This document shows positions 26,510 through 35,871 of a stretch of DNA of 64,000 nt, in pieces. The notes under the pieces are model-generated. The model had not been told where the DNA came from, made no database searches, and was given only the letters and a program-made list of their open reading frames with translations. Made by a program: the position numbers and the translations under genes. The stretch is from Sphingorhabdus sp. Alg231-15. GTDB lineage: Bacteria > Pseudomonadota > Alphaproteobacteria > Sphingomonadales > Sphingomonadaceae. The number at the start of each line of letters is the position of its first letter. The first letter of the stretch is position 1. The stretch lies in NCBI RefSeq assembly GCF_900149705.1, contig NZ_LT703001.1:496001-560000 (forward strand), in the 5' to 3' direction.

Positions 26510-27865
26510 ATGAGATTCGTTGCATTGGCCGTGATCATTCTGGCAATTCCGGTGTTTATGTCGCTGCTGCGACAGAACGCACAATATCGTCGGTATCTTT
26601 GTTTCGCAGTTGGCTTTCTTCCGTTTGTAATAGCAGCATGGAATCTCGATGCCTCGATTATCAGTTGGGCTACCTGGCCTGGCCAGACCAAAGGCGTCAT
26701 TATATCATTGCTTGATGCACTTGCATTGGCGATCATAATCAACAGCAGACGGTCTCCCCTATTCTATCCATTTGTCGGGATAATCGCCGCATATATATTT
26801 GCTGCATTTGTTTCGGTTGCCTTCTCCAATAGTCCACAGTCTTCCTTCTTTTATGTCTGGCAGCTGGGCACGATGCTGCTTGTGTTCCTTGCTTCAGCTA
26901 ATATTTGTATGAATGAGGGCGGACGAAAGTTAATTATTGCGGGCCTTGTCTGCGGTATCACTTTGCAGGCTGGCTTCGCCGTCAGTCAGAAATTTTCAGG
27001 CGTCTTGCAAGCGAGCGGGACATTGGGGCATCAAAACCTTCTGGGAATGGTTACGCATTTTGTGCTTTACCCATCGCTGGCCATGCTTCTTTCAACACAA
27101 AAGGCTCGCTTACCATTATTGGGCGTCATAGCGGGCCTGATTGTGGTTGCATTTGGCGCTTCGCGAGCAACCATTGGCCTGGCAGGCGCCGGCGTGGTCC
27201 TGTTGATCTTTCTTTCGATGATCCGAAAACCATCTGCAAAGAAAACCAAAGTTGCGGTTTTGGGAATGGTCGCTCTGGCAATAGCCGCACCTTTGGCGAT
27301 CAACTCGCTTGAACAGCGATTTGCCGCTAAGCCAATCGGAGGCAGCAACGAGGAGCGGGAAGCTTTTGAACGTGCCGCAAGAATGATGTTGGCGGACCAT
27401 CCCATGGGTGTCGGTGCAAACCAGTATGTCATCGTGGCCAATAGCGGCGGGTATTCGGAACGGGCCGGTGTTATCTGGAACTATGGAAGTCGGGCTGCCA
27501 AAGTCCATAATGTGTATCTGCTGGTTGCCGCAGAAACGGGATATCTGGGGCTATTTTGTTTCCTTATCTTCCTGTTTGTTCCCTTGATAGCCGCATTTCG
27601 ATTTGCCTGGACCAATCGCGGCGATCCACGAGGAGATTTGGCTCTCGGAATCGGCGTCACGCTCCTTATTGTATCGTTGCATTGCCTCTACGAATGGATT
27701 TTGGTCACTTCTGTTGTCCAATATATGCTGGGCATTTCCATGGGTATGCTGGCCGGACTGATGATGCAGCGCAAAACCGAAAAGCGTGCCAAAATTCTTG
27801 CCCAGCAAGATGCCATATTAGACAACTTGCCGGATGAGCCTGTGGTTCTGGCTAAATCCGGGTGA
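26510..27865 (+). CDS. O-antigen ligase/polymerase family membrane protein (Wzy_C type)
   Basis: A 451-residue protein with about 10-11 hydrophobic helices. GTLGHQNLLG (about 168-177) and, after the large periplasmic loop, VHNVYLLVAAETGYLGL are hallmarks of the Wzy_C/WaaL superfamily. The conserved His and Arg residues around these loops handle the polyprenyl-linked donor. It is the better match of the two ligase-like proteins here and could be the EPS polymerase. ATG 26510 has only a weak GGGAAA ribosome site. It is convergent with the acyltransferase gene, 7 bases apart. Confidence 0.85.
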   Translation: MRFVALAVIILAIPVFMSLLRQNAQYRRYLCFAVGFLPFVIAAWNLDASIISWATWPGQTKGVIISLLDALALAIIINSRRSPLFYPFVGIIAAYIFAAFVSVAFSNSPQSSFFYVWQLGTMLLVFLASANICMNEGGRKLIIAGLVCGITLQAGFAVSQKFSGVLQASGTLGHQNLLGMVTHFVLYPSLAMLLSTQKARLPLLGVIAGLIVVAFGASRATIGLAGAGVVLLIFLSMIRKPSAKKTKVAVLGMVALAIAAPLAINSLEQRFAAKPIGGSNEEREAFERAARMMLADHPMGVGANQYVIVANSGGYSERAGVIWNYGSRAAKVHNVYLLVAAETGYLGLFCFLIFLFVPLIAAFRFAWTNRGDPRGDLALGIGVTLLIVSLHCLYEWILVTSVVQYMLGISMGMLAGLMMQRKTEKRAKILAQQDAILDNLPDEPVVLAKSG

Positions 27866-27872
27866 ACTTCAG

Positions 27873-29870
27873 CTATTCGCGCAACAGCGTTTCGAAAATA
27901 TCCTGCATGCGCATCGAGCCATAGGCGCTCACATGATCTGCGTCGCTATAAAGCAACCTTTCTCCGTCTGATAACGGACATAGGCCATCCCAACAGTAAA
28001 GCTTATCAAAGCCAATGATTTTAGCGCCAAATTTCGTTTCCATTCTGTCAAACACAGCATTGGCATAAGCCTGCTTTCGGCGGTGGCTTACTGTCGTCAC
28101 CGAATATTGTTTCACCGCATTCCGCAATGTTTCCCTGTTTGAAAAACGTATCAGGCTGTCCGGATCAACCGATTGTTCGGGAACTTGCCGGGCCAGGACA
28201 ATATTTACACCAATGGCGCGATAGGCCGCGATGGTGCGTTGTAAACCTCTTTCAAACGCGGCACGGGAGTTATCAAGCGTTGCGTCACTATCCGGTTTTG
28301 AACTGAGATAAAAACTGACCTTTGGAACCCCATTGACGGTATCGTGAACGTATAGAGACCAGCGCGCCACCAGGATAACTGTCGGGATATTGTTGGCCTT
28401 GATATATTCAAACTGCCTCTGCGCCAGATCACGACAAGCGCCAAGCTCGACGAAGCCGATCTGAACATAAGTATCCAGCAAAGGGGGGCATCCTGCATGA
28501 CCGAAATGCACAAAACTCACTTCGGCCTTTTCAGCTGCTTTAGCAATCGGCGGCAAAATGGCGGCTGACTGACTATCCCCGATAACAGCAACTTTTGCAG
28601 ACAGGTTTTTTGTTCCTAGGATGCACGGCTTGAGAGTAGCAATATCCCCGTCATAGTCTTTCTCGCAGCCCTGCCTAATGCTATTGGATTTCCCGGATTC
28701 CAGAAGTTGTTTCTGAAAGGCATTGGTCCGGTTGGCTTGATAATAGGCCTTGAACCCCTGCGTAATATGGGCGCTATAACCCAGTCCAATAATGAGTGAA
28801 CCGACCAGGGCCGACCCGATGAATATCTGTTTGCGGGTGAATCGTCCTTTGTTACGGAAGGGCTTTTCAATAAAGCGCCAACTCAGATAAGCTAGGCCAA
28901 AGGTAAGGCCGAACAGGCCGGCAATCCACGAGATCGGGAGTTCGGTCAGGCTATTGTAACGCGCGAAGGCAAATAGAGGCTGATGCCAAAGATAGGCACT
29001 ATAGCTGATCAGCCCAATCCCGACCAAAAGGCGGTTGCTCATCGCATAGCTTACCCAGGTCCCGGGATGAGCGAACAATATGATCAGCGCCGTTCCCACT
29101 GTCGGGACAAGAGCGTAAAAACCGGGAAACGGTGTCTTCTCGTCAAAAGCGAAGATCGCATAAAATATAAGGATCAACCCGAATATGCTAAGAAATTGGG
29201 CGGCCGGGAGCAGCCTTTCGGGATCCGGCCTGCCGTTGAGATAGAGCGCAGCTAGTGCACCAATCAGAATCTCCCAACCCCGCGCAGGCAAAAGGTAAAA
29301 AGCTCCTGTTGGTTCATTATGGGCACCCCATTGACCGATAGCTAAGCTAACTACAAACAAGATTGACAAGGCGACCAGAACCGCGCGGATCCCCTTAGGC
29401 GATATGATCATCAGGAACAGCGGGAAGAGAATATAATATTGCTCCTCCACCCCAAGACTCCAGGTATGCAACATCGGCTTCAGCTCAGCGGCGACATCCC
29501 AATAGGATGTCGTCAGGTAGAGTAATATATTGTTGGAAAACAAAGTAGTTGCGATGATGGATTGACCGAAATTCTCAAGCTTATCGGGCAACATCCACGC
29601 CCAGGCAAACGGGATACAGACCAGCATCACGAAGAACAGAGCGGGCAAAATCCGACGCGCGCGCCGTTCGTAAAAGCCGAGCAAGCTAAACCGCTCCTCC
29701 TCCATCTCGGACAGCAGAATACCGGTTATCAAATAGCCACTGATGACAAAGAATATATCAACACCGACAAATCCGCCCCCGAATGCGGGGAAACCAGCGT
29801 GAAACAATATGACGGGTGCTACTGCCAGTGCCCGCAAGCCATCAATCTCTGGCCGATAGCGCAATGACAA
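27873..29870 (-). CDS. OafA/YrhL acyltransferase fused to SGNH domain
   Basis: The 665-residue protein has an N-terminal Acyltransf_3 membrane domain of about ten helices (RPEIDGLRALAV 6-17, with His24 in FHAGF and the downstream FFVISGYLITG) and a periplasmic SGNH domain (about 425-665). The latter has GDSQS with catalytic Ser433 and the Asp645-His646 pair in SDADH. Such proteins O-acetylate surface polysaccharide. The start is TTG 29870, supported by GGGGA six bases upstream. It sits at the end of the EPS island and probably decorates its product. Confidence 0.9.
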   Translation of the reverse strand: MSLRYRPEIDGLRALAVAPVILFHAGFPAFGGGFVGVDIFFVISGYLITGILLSEMEEERFSLLGFYERRARRILPALFFVMLVCIPFAWAWMLPDKLENFGQSIIATTLFSNNILLYLTTSYWDVAAELKPMLHTWSLGVEEQYYILFPLFLMIISPKGIRAVLVALSILFVVSLAIGQWGAHNEPTGAFYLLPARGWEILIGALAALYLNGRPDPERLLPAAQFLSIFGLILIFYAIFAFDEKTPFPGFYALVPTVGTALIILFAHPGTWVSYAMSNRLLVGIGLISYSAYLWHQPLFAFARYNSLTELPISWIAGLFGLTFGLAYLSWRFIEKPFRNKGRFTRKQIFIGSALVGSLIIGLGYSAHITQGFKAYYQANRTNAFQKQLLESGKSNSIRQGCEKDYDGDIATLKPCILGTKNLSAKVAVIGDSQSAAILPPIAKAAEKAEVSFVHFGHAGCPPLLDTYVQIGFVELGACRDLAQRQFEYIKANNIPTVILVARWSLYVHDTVNGVPKVSFYLSSKPDSDATLDNSRAAFERGLQRTIAAYRAIGVNIVLARQVPEQSVDPDSLIRFSNRETLRNAVKQYSVTTVSHRRKQAYANAVFDRMETKFGAKIIGFDKLYCWDGLCPLSDGERLLYSDADHVSAYGSMRMQDIFETLLRE

Positions 29871-30011
29871 ATTTATTCCCCGATCAACGATTATACGGCC
29901 GAATTCATTTTCAGTCCGAATATCATTCTTCGTTTGATCGATATAATGGCGATTATCAAGCGCCGATCCGCGATTGCATCACGTCAAACTGCACACCAAA
30001 TAGCAACAGGC

Positions 30012-30356
30012 CTATTGTTCTTTTACCGGCCTCGTGTTGGAATTCATATAACCGGAATAAGCATCTGTGAAAGAAAACAAGACGCCATCTGCTTCTTCTG
30101 TAGCATAATCTGTCGCTTCCTGTTCGGTGCTCCCAAATTCCAGTTCATCCTTTTTCATGGCCGTGATCATAGCGCTGCGCTCGTCTGCGCACGCTTCTTT
30201 TGAAGCCTTCTTGAATGCGCCTCGCGCCGTTTTTTGGTCCAAATGCGTGATCGTGAAATCAGTCAGGCAATTGGAATAGCTCACCCTGCTTGTTTCCGCA
30301 TCAGCCAAACCGGCAGTTGCGGTACTTAAGAGGGCAACACTCAATAATGCAAACAT
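30012..30356 (-). CDS. Small secreted protein of unknown function
   Basis: The 114-residue protein has a signal peptide (MFALLSVALLSTATAGLADA, cleavage near residue 20) and a helical mature part with two cysteines (SNCLTDF and KEACADERS), which could form a disulfide. ATG 30356 has a near-perfect AGGAGGA five bases upstream, so it is probably well translated. Similar short helical secreted proteins are common in sphingomonads, with no known role. Confidence 0.72.
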   Translation of the reverse strand: MFALLSVALLSTATAGLADAETSRVSYSNCLTDFTITHLDQKTARGAFKKASKEACADERSAMITAMKKDELEFGSTEQEATDYATEEADGVLFSFTDAYSGYMNSNTRPVKEQ

Positions 30357-30484
30357 AAGATCCTCCTAATAACTAGCGGGCAACATATCATGTTTCTTTG
30401 TCTACGTGGAAAGAAAAGTACAACAGAATGTAACAAGCATTCGGAGCACGCGAATGCGGGCTTTACAAGAAATATTATCCTATA

Positions 30485-31225
30485 TTATAGGACCTTGAGT
30501 CTATGTTCTGACATCTGATTGTAAAACATTTGGCACCGATCAACAACTTTTTGCTGTGCCTGTGTCAACATTGGTCTGCCATCCTTGGACTCGCCAAATG
30601 TCGTTGTTTCGACCACTCGATTATACCAGTGAGAAGCCCATATTCCATCAGTTTTGCGTCCCCCTGCCTCCCAGGACAACATCGCAGGATCCCAATCTAT
30701 CTCCAGCGCCGCGCAAAGAGCCTTCAGATGACGTTCCGGATCCTGCACTATATCGGCGCTATCCAGTATTATCGGTGCTTTGCCGGTAATTTGCGCAGCA
30801 TGGTCTATAAAGGTCAATTGCCTTTCATATCCCAAATCATCGGGGGTAACCTCGACATGTTTGGCGGCGTAGCTGGCGACGACATGATCTGGATCGCGGA
30901 TCAAGAATGCGTGCCGGTGGTCGGGGAAATCAGTAATGGAAACGCCATCCACCATATGATGCGGCATATGCTTCTGGTACCAGATGGCCTTGCCATCCGG
31001 CACCGGCCCGCGCATGGAATCTGCCACTGAATTCCAGTCAATATCCATCGCAGCGATGATCTGGTCTGCCAAGGGTTGTCGAAAACCGGTCTTGTGCAGA
31101 AAAGCACCATAAAAAGGTTCATCGGTAACAGCACAATCACTGCGACTGCCAAAGCTGCGCATCATCGCAGTCGAGATGTTCCGCGGCCCGGACCACATAG
31201 CGATACGTACGGGCTCTGACGTCAT
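30485..31225 (-). CDS. Sulfotransferase-like protein (PAPS-binding fold)
   Basis: The 246-residue protein begins with a nucleotide-loop motif MWSGPRNISTAMMRSF (9-24), equivalent to the 5'-phosphosulfate loop of sulfotransferases, and has the 3'-phosphate motif LIRDPDHVVASY (about 108-119). Its ATG overlaps the TGA of the upstream aminotransferase gene by four bases. In plants the homologous two halves occur as one protein annotated branched-chain aminotransferase-like, so the two products probably act in one pathway. The substrate is unknown. Confidence 0.8.
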   Translation of the reverse strand: MTSEPVRIAMWSGPRNISTAMMRSFGSRSDCAVTDEPFYGAFLHKTGFRQPLADQIIAAMDIDWNSVADSMRGPVPDGKAIWYQKHMPHHMVDGVSITDFPDHRHAFLIRDPDHVVASYAAKHVEVTPDDLGYERQLTFIDHAAQITGKAPIILDSADIVQDPERHLKALCAALEIDWDPAMLSWEAGGRKTDGIWASHWYNRVVETTTFGESKDGRPMLTQAQQKVVDRCQMFYNQMSEHRLKVL

Positions 31226-32130
31226 GACGCCGTGTCTCGTTCGATAAGGCCTTTATAGAGCGCCTGCAGGCGTTCGACCATTGGTCCCCTGCCCTGACTC
31301 AATATTCGACCATCGACCTCTGTTGCGGGTACAACACCAGCAAAAGTACCGGTTACAAAGGCTTCATCGGCGCCGTAAACATCGGTCAGGGAGAAATTCT
31401 TCTCGAACACTGGAATATCATTATCGCGGCAGAGCTGAATGACATTGCTGCGCGTGATTCCTCCAAGGCAATAGTCGCCACTCGACGTCCACACTTCGCC
31501 TTTGCGAACAATGAAAAAATGTGTGCTGTTGCACGTCGCCACAAAGCCCTGTGGGTCCAGCATCAGCGCCTCGTCCGCTCCGGCTTGTGTCGCCTGTATG
31601 CAGGCGGTTATGCAATTCAGCTTGCTGTGCGAGTTCAGTTTCGGATCCTGCACCGCCGGATCACCGCGCCGGACGTGAACGGTAAACAGCCTAATCCCAT
31701 TTTCGACAGTGCTCGGCAGCGCTTCCTTATATTCCGGTATAATAACGATCGTGGCGGGAGAGATGACCACCCTCGGATCCTGATAAGGCGTGGAACGGAT
31801 ACCGCGCGTCACCATCAAGCGGATATGACAAGCCGTCATGCTGTTGGCTTCTATTGTTTGATAAAGCCGCGCAACCAGGTCCTCGCGACTAATTCCGATA
31901 TCCATAGCAATGGCCTTGGCGCCCTCGAACAGGCGATCCATATGCGCGCCTAGAAAAGCAATCTTGCCTTTATGCAAGCGCAGCCCTTCCCAGACACCAT
32001 CACCCAGCATGAAACCGCTATCAAACACGGACACCATGGCTTCAGCTCGCGGTGTAATCACGCCATTGACGTTGATCAGGATGGTTTCGTTCCGAGGGTC
32101 CTCAACATAATCATGCGTGCCTTTTGCCAT
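31222..32130 (-). CDS. Class IV aminotransferase (branched-chain/D-amino acid type)
   Basis: A 302-residue fold-type IV PLP enzyme: SVFDSGFMLGDGVWEGL (34-50), EALMLDPQGFVATCNSTHFF after the lysine region, and FVTGTFAGVVPATEVDGR near the end. The PLP lysine is probably Lys170 in SHSKLNC, although the spacing to the following Asn is one residue shorter than in canonical BCAT/D-AAT, so this should be confirmed. AAGGGA lies eight bases before ATG 32130. It is coupled to the sulfotransferase-like gene and preceded by a 44-codon open frame with its own ribosome site. Confidence 0.87.
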   Translation of the reverse strand: MAKGTHDYVEDPRNETILINVNGVITPRAEAMVSVFDSGFMLGDGVWEGLRLHKGKIAFLGAHMDRLFEGAKAIAMDIGISREDLVARLYQTIEANSMTACHIRLMVTRGIRSTPYQDPRVVISPATIVIIPEYKEALPSTVENGIRLFTVHVRRGDPAVQDPKLNSHSKLNCITACIQATQAGADEALMLDPQGFVATCNSTHFFIVRKGEVWTSSGDYCLGGITRSNVIQLCRDNDIPVFEKNFSLTDVYGADEAFVTGTFAGVVPATEVDGRILSQGRGPMVERLQALYKGLIERDTAS

Positions 32131-32131
32131 C

Positions 32132-32266
32132 TTATTGTCCCTTCATCATCGTCCTGCCCAATGTCAGCGGCCACGCATCTCTTTTGATGTATGAATGGGC
32201 ACTTCTCACACTGATAGTCATTGGAATGTTCAGAGATCGTAGCAATAACGCCTTGATTGGATTCAT
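32132..32266 (-). CDS. Possible 44-residue leader peptide before the aminotransferase
   Basis: ATG 32266 has AGAGG seven bases upstream, and the frame ends with TAA one base before the aminotransferase ATG. Codons 6-9 read Ala-Leu-Leu-Leu with TTA, TTG and CTA, an arrangement reminiscent of attenuation leaders. Against it, the same bases contain a perfect TATAAT on the minus strand (32265-32270), which as a -10 box would place transcription start inside the frame. The two readings exclude each other. Confidence 0.35.
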   Translation of the reverse strand: MNPIKALLLRSLNIPMTISVRSAHSYIKRDAWPLTLGRTMMKGQ

Positions 32267-32318
32267 TATATTGCCTCTCCCTCTATTTTTCCCTCGCTCT
32301 GGCAGAGAGAAGAATAGA

Positions 32319-33716
32319 CTACATATGCAATACCCGCTCATAGGCATCGAGCACGCTCTCATGCATCATTTCGCTCAGCGTCGGGTGCGGGAAGACAGTG
32401 TTCATCAGCTCCGCTTCAGTCGTCTCCAGCGTCTTGCCAACAGTATAGCCCTGAATCAGCTCGGTAACTTCCGCTCCAATCATATGTGCGCCGAGCAATT
32501 CACCGGTTTTTGCATCAAAGACCGTCTTGATGAAACCTTCGGTCTCACCCAGCGCAATTGCTTTGCCGTTGCCGATAAAAGGGAAGTTGCCGACTTTGAC
32601 GTCATGGCCCGTTTCCTTGGCCTTGGCTTCGGTCAGGCCAACACTGGCAATCTGGGGGTGGCAATAGGTGCAGCCGGGGATATTGTTTACATCCATTGCA
32701 TGCGGGTGGCCGCCAGCTATCGCTTCGACCGCGATCACGCCTTCATGACTGGCCTTATGTGCTAACCACGGTCCGCCGGTGACGTCACCAATAGCATAAA
32801 TGCCTTCGACATTGGTCCGGCACATCGCGTCCGTCTTGATATGGAAACGCTCGTCGGGTTCGATACCCAACTCGTCCAGTCCGACGGTTTCGACATTGGG
32901 TTGGATACCGACCGCGACGATCACATGGCTGAAGTCATGGCTGGCTTTCTTACCCTTGCTGTCTTCAATCTCCGCCTTGACGCCCTTGGCTGACGTGTCG
33001 ATGCTCTTGACACCGGCGCCGGTCATGATGGTCATGCCTTGCTTCTTCAGCGACTTTTCAAGGAATTTGGAGATTTCCTCATCTTCCACTGGCACGATGC
33101 GGTCCATCATCTCGACCACGGTCACGTCGGCGCCCATGTCATTATAGAAGCTGGCAAATTCAATCCCGATCGCGCCAGAGCCGATAACCAGCAGTTTCTT
33201 GGGCATTTCCGGCGGCGTCATGGCGTGGCGATAGGTCCAGATACGCTTGCCATCGGCCTTGGCAAAAGGCAGATCGCGGGCGCGGGCACCCGTGGCGATG
33301 ATGATATTCTTGGCGGTGAGTTCTTCTTCGCCCTTCTCCGTCTTGACCGCGACCTTGCCCTTTTCGACAATCTTGCCATCGCCCATGACGACGTCGATCT
33401 TATTCTTCTTCATCAGATGCGTGACGCCCTGATTAAGCTGTTTCGCCACCCCGCGAGAACGTTTGACGACGGCGTCGAGATCTGCACTGATCTTCTCCGC
33501 CGCGAGACCATAGTCCGCAGCGTGCTTCATATTGTGAAAGACTTCGGCTGAGCGCAGCAGCGCCTTGGTCGGAATACAGCCCCAGTTGAGGCAGATGCCG
33601 CCGAGATTTTCGCGTTCCACAATCGCGGTTTTCAGGCCGAGTTGGGACGCGCGGATGGCCGCAACATAGCCGCCGGGGCCGGAACCAAGGACGATGAGAT
33701 CATAGTTTTTTGCCAT
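32319..33716 (-). CDS. lpdA: Dihydrolipoyl dehydrogenase (E3)
   Basis: The 465-residue flavoprotein reoxidises the lipoyl arm of 2-oxoacid dehydrogenases with NAD+. FAD-binding LGSGPGGYVAAI (10-21), redox disulfide Cys42/Cys47 in GGICLNWGCIPTK, NAD-binding VIGSGAIGIEFASF, second FAD segment YAIGDVTGGPWLAHKA, and the catalytic His444/Glu449 pair in HPTLSEMMHE are all present. Full length. It lies 17 bases downstream of the oxidoreductase gene and in the same direction as the pyruvate dehydrogenase E2 gene, so it is probably E3 of that complex. Confidence 0.96.
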   Translation of the reverse strand: MAKNYDLIVLGSGPGGYVAAIRASQLGLKTAIVERENLGGICLNWGCIPTKALLRSAEVFHNMKHAADYGLAAEKISADLDAVVKRSRGVAKQLNQGVTHLMKKNKIDVVMGDGKIVEKGKVAVKTEKGEEELTAKNIIIATGARARDLPFAKADGKRIWTYRHAMTPPEMPKKLLVIGSGAIGIEFASFYNDMGADVTVVEMMDRIVPVEDEEISKFLEKSLKKQGMTIMTGAGVKSIDTSAKGVKAEIEDSKGKKASHDFSHVIVAVGIQPNVETVGLDELGIEPDERFHIKTDAMCRTNVEGIYAIGDVTGGPWLAHKASHEGVIAVEAIAGGHPHAMDVNNIPGCTYCHPQIASVGLTEAKAKETGHDVKVGNFPFIGNGKAIALGETEGFIKTVFDAKTGELLGAHMIGAEVTELIQGYTVGKTLETTEAELMNTVFPHPTLSEMMHESVLDAYERVLHM

Positions 33717-33733
33717 ATTTCAGTCTTTTGCTT

Positions 33734-34360
33734 TCATGATTTGCCTGGCATCAAATACCAAGCTTTGTGAGGGTCCATACCATGCTGAAATGCCTGATCA
33801 ATCCACACCATTGCTAGCGGTTCCAGTTTACGGGCATTGGTGAGCGGTCCATAGTCAATAGGATCAAACCCAATATCGCGGAGCAACCCGCTTACTGTCT
33901 CTTTCGCATCATTATGATCACCAGCTACAAACTGAATTGGACGCTGTGGGTAATCATGTGCCATTCCCATGACTGGTGAACCAACCTGATTGAGCGTTTT
34001 AACCACCTCCGCACTGGTACGTGCGTCGATCATTTCAGCTGCGCTATTATCAAAGCCCAGCGCCAACTCCAGTCCATGATCACCCATTTTAAGGGGGTTG
34101 TTGCAATCGATGAGGATCTTTCCTGAAAGATCACCGCACTGTTCCAGCGCTTCCAGCGTTACCGACCAATCAACCGACAGGATCACGACCTCTGCCCATT
34201 GCGCAGCATCGTTGGTGGATTTCAACGCAATACCGTCGCCATTATCATATTTGGGGTCATTGGCATCACGCACGCCGTAGCTGACATCATGACCTGCTTT
34301 ATCAAAAGCGGGGCCCAAAACACTACCAACGCGGCCTTTTCCGATCACTGCTATTTTCAA
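33734..34360 (-). CDS. NAD(P)-binding oxidoreductase of the F420-reductase/CoA-binding-like family
   Basis: A 208-residue Rossmann protein: MKIAVIGKGRVGSVLG at the N-terminus, VVILSVDW, IDCNNPLK, and a C-terminal alpha region (DIGFDPIDYGPLTNARKLEP). It belongs to the F420_oxidored family, many members of which use NADP without F420; the substrate is unknown. The start is TTG 34360 with GGAG seven bases upstream. It lies between pdhC and lpdA, an unusual insertion in a pyruvate dehydrogenase cluster. Confidence 0.82.
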   Translation of the reverse strand: MKIAVIGKGRVGSVLGPAFDKAGHDVSYGVRDANDPKYDNGDGIALKSTNDAAQWAEVVILSVDWSVTLEALEQCGDLSGKILIDCNNPLKMGDHGLELALGFDNSAAEMIDARTSAEVVKTLNQVGSPVMGMAHDYPQRPIQFVAGDHNDAKETVSGLLRDIGFDPIDYGPLTNARKLEPLAMVWIDQAFQHGMDPHKAWYLMPGKS

Positions 34361-34423
34361 GGGGATTCTCCTTTGGGGTTAGGATAAGAATAGCTGGCAA
34401 AATGAGGATGCCTTACCGGTTGT

Positions 34424-35722
34424 TCAAGCCAACATTCCCAACGGGTTCTCCACTAGCTCTTTAAACACCTGCATCAACTGCGCCCCGTCTGCGCCATCAA
34501 TCGCCCGGTGGTCGAAGCTGCCAGTGGCGCTCATGATGGTTGCGATTTGCAGGCTGTCGTCGATCACATGGGGGCGTTTCTGCCCTGCCCCGATAGCCAT
34601 GATCATCGCTTGCGGCGGGTTGATCACCGCGTCGAAATTCTTGATGCCGAACATGCCCATATTGGAAATGCTGGCGGTGCCGCCCTGATATTCGTGCATC
34701 TTGAGCTTGCCGTCCTTGGCGCGGCCCGCGAGGTCCTTCATCTCGGTGGAGATTGTGCTGAGCGATTTGGTGTCAGCGCTGGTGATAATCGGCGTGATCA
34801 GGCCGCCGGGAATGCTGACTGCGACCGAGATATCAGCGCGTGCAAATGTCTTGAGCTGATCGCCGTCAATCGAGACATTGCATTTCGGCACCTGCATTAA
34901 TGAGACTGCAAGCGCCTTGATCAGCAGATCATTGACCGACAATTTGACGCCGCGCGGTTCCAGCGTCGCGTTGAGTTCGCTGCGCAGCTTGAGCAGCTTG
35001 TCGAGCTGGATATCTACGGTGAGATAGATATGCGGAATGGTCTGCTTCGCTTCGGTCAGGCGGCGCGCAATGGTCTTGCGCATGCCTGAGAGTTTTTCCG
35101 ATGTATGCGGGATATCGAAATCATTCGCTGCCGGAGCGGGAGCAGCAGCAGGGGCTGGCGCGGGAGCAGCGGCTTCGCTTTTGACCGGAGCCGTGCCACC
35201 TTCGGCTGCATCAACATCCGCCTTGATAATCCGACCATTTGGGCCTGAACCGCTCAGCGCGCCCAGATCCACGCCCTTCTGCTCTGCGAGACGTCGAGCC
35301 AGCGGACTTGCCTTAACGCGATTGCCGTCGCTTGTTGCCTTGGGCGTCTCTGCCGGTGCGGGCTCTGAAGGTTTTTCAGGCGTAGGTGCGGCTTTTTCGG
35401 CTACCTGTTCGACCGCAGGTTCTGGTTCCGGCGCTTTTGCGGAACTCCCATCTTCTTTTCCTGCCTCTGCAACATCCTCACCTTCTTCGGCAATAATCGC
35501 TATTACTTCGCCGACTTTGACATTATCGGTTCCTTCAGCAACGACAATCTTCGCAATCGTCCCTTCATCTACCGCCTCAAACTCCATCGTCGCCTTGTCG
35601 GTCTCGATCTCTGCTAGCAAGTCTCCTGAAGCGACCTCATCACCTTCCTTGACAAGCCATTTGGCCAGCGTCCCCTCTTCCATTGTCGGAGACAAAGCGG
35701 GCATTTGAAGGTTGATCGGCAT
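34424..35722 (-). CDS. pdhC: Pyruvate dehydrogenase E2, dihydrolipoamide acetyltransferase
   Basis: The 432-residue protein has one N-terminal lipoyl domain (1-75, lipoyl-lysine Lys43 in [11 protein letters not shown]), a Pro/Ala/Glu linker, a peripheral-subunit-binding domain at about 137-170 ([13 protein letters not shown] ... [13 protein letters not shown]), a second Ala/Pro linker and the catalytic core (about 205-432) ending with SFDHRAIDG, with His405 and Asp409. This architecture is typical of alphaproteobacterial pyruvate E2. The E1 genes are not in the window. It diverges from the UspA gene. Confidence 0.94.
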   Translation of the reverse strand: MPINLQMPALSPTMEEGTLAKWLVKEGDEVASGDLLAEIETDKATMEFEAVDEGTIAKIVVAEGTDNVKVGEVIAIIAEEGEDVAEAGKEDGSSAKAPEPEPAVEQVAEKAAPTPEKPSEPAPAETPKATSDGNRVKASPLARRLAEQKGVDLGALSGSGPNGRIIKADVDAAEGGTAPVKSEAAAPAPAPAAAPAPAANDFDIPHTSEKLSGMRKTIARRLTEAKQTIPHIYLTVDIQLDKLLKLRSELNATLEPRGVKLSVNDLLIKALAVSLMQVPKCNVSIDGDQLKTFARADISVAVSIPGGLITPIITSADTKSLSTISTEMKDLAGRAKDGKLKMHEYQGGTASISNMGMFGIKNFDAVINPPQAMIMAIGAGQKRPHVIDDSLQIATIMSATGSFDHRAIDGADGAQLMQVFKELVENPLGMLA

Positions 35723-35871
35723 GGAGAGAAAACCCTTATTCTATATCAACGTTGCAGGCGTTTATGCGCAAATCACAGGAAAGCGCAAGCTGTCTAAATC
35801 TTGCATATCACAGGCTTTTATCGCAAGCATGGTTTTAATGGAAAAAATGCGCAGTCAGTCGGGGAGTTTTC

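Noticed and set aside
30381-30490. Plus-strand frame between the small secreted gene and the sulfotransferase gene
   Set aside because: No Shine-Dalgarno, no motif, and it runs into the end of the sulfotransferase gene on the other strand.
35037-35708. A 223-codon frame opposite the pyruvate dehydrogenase E2 gene
   Set aside because: It mirrors the Ala/Pro linkers of E2 and has no independent feature.
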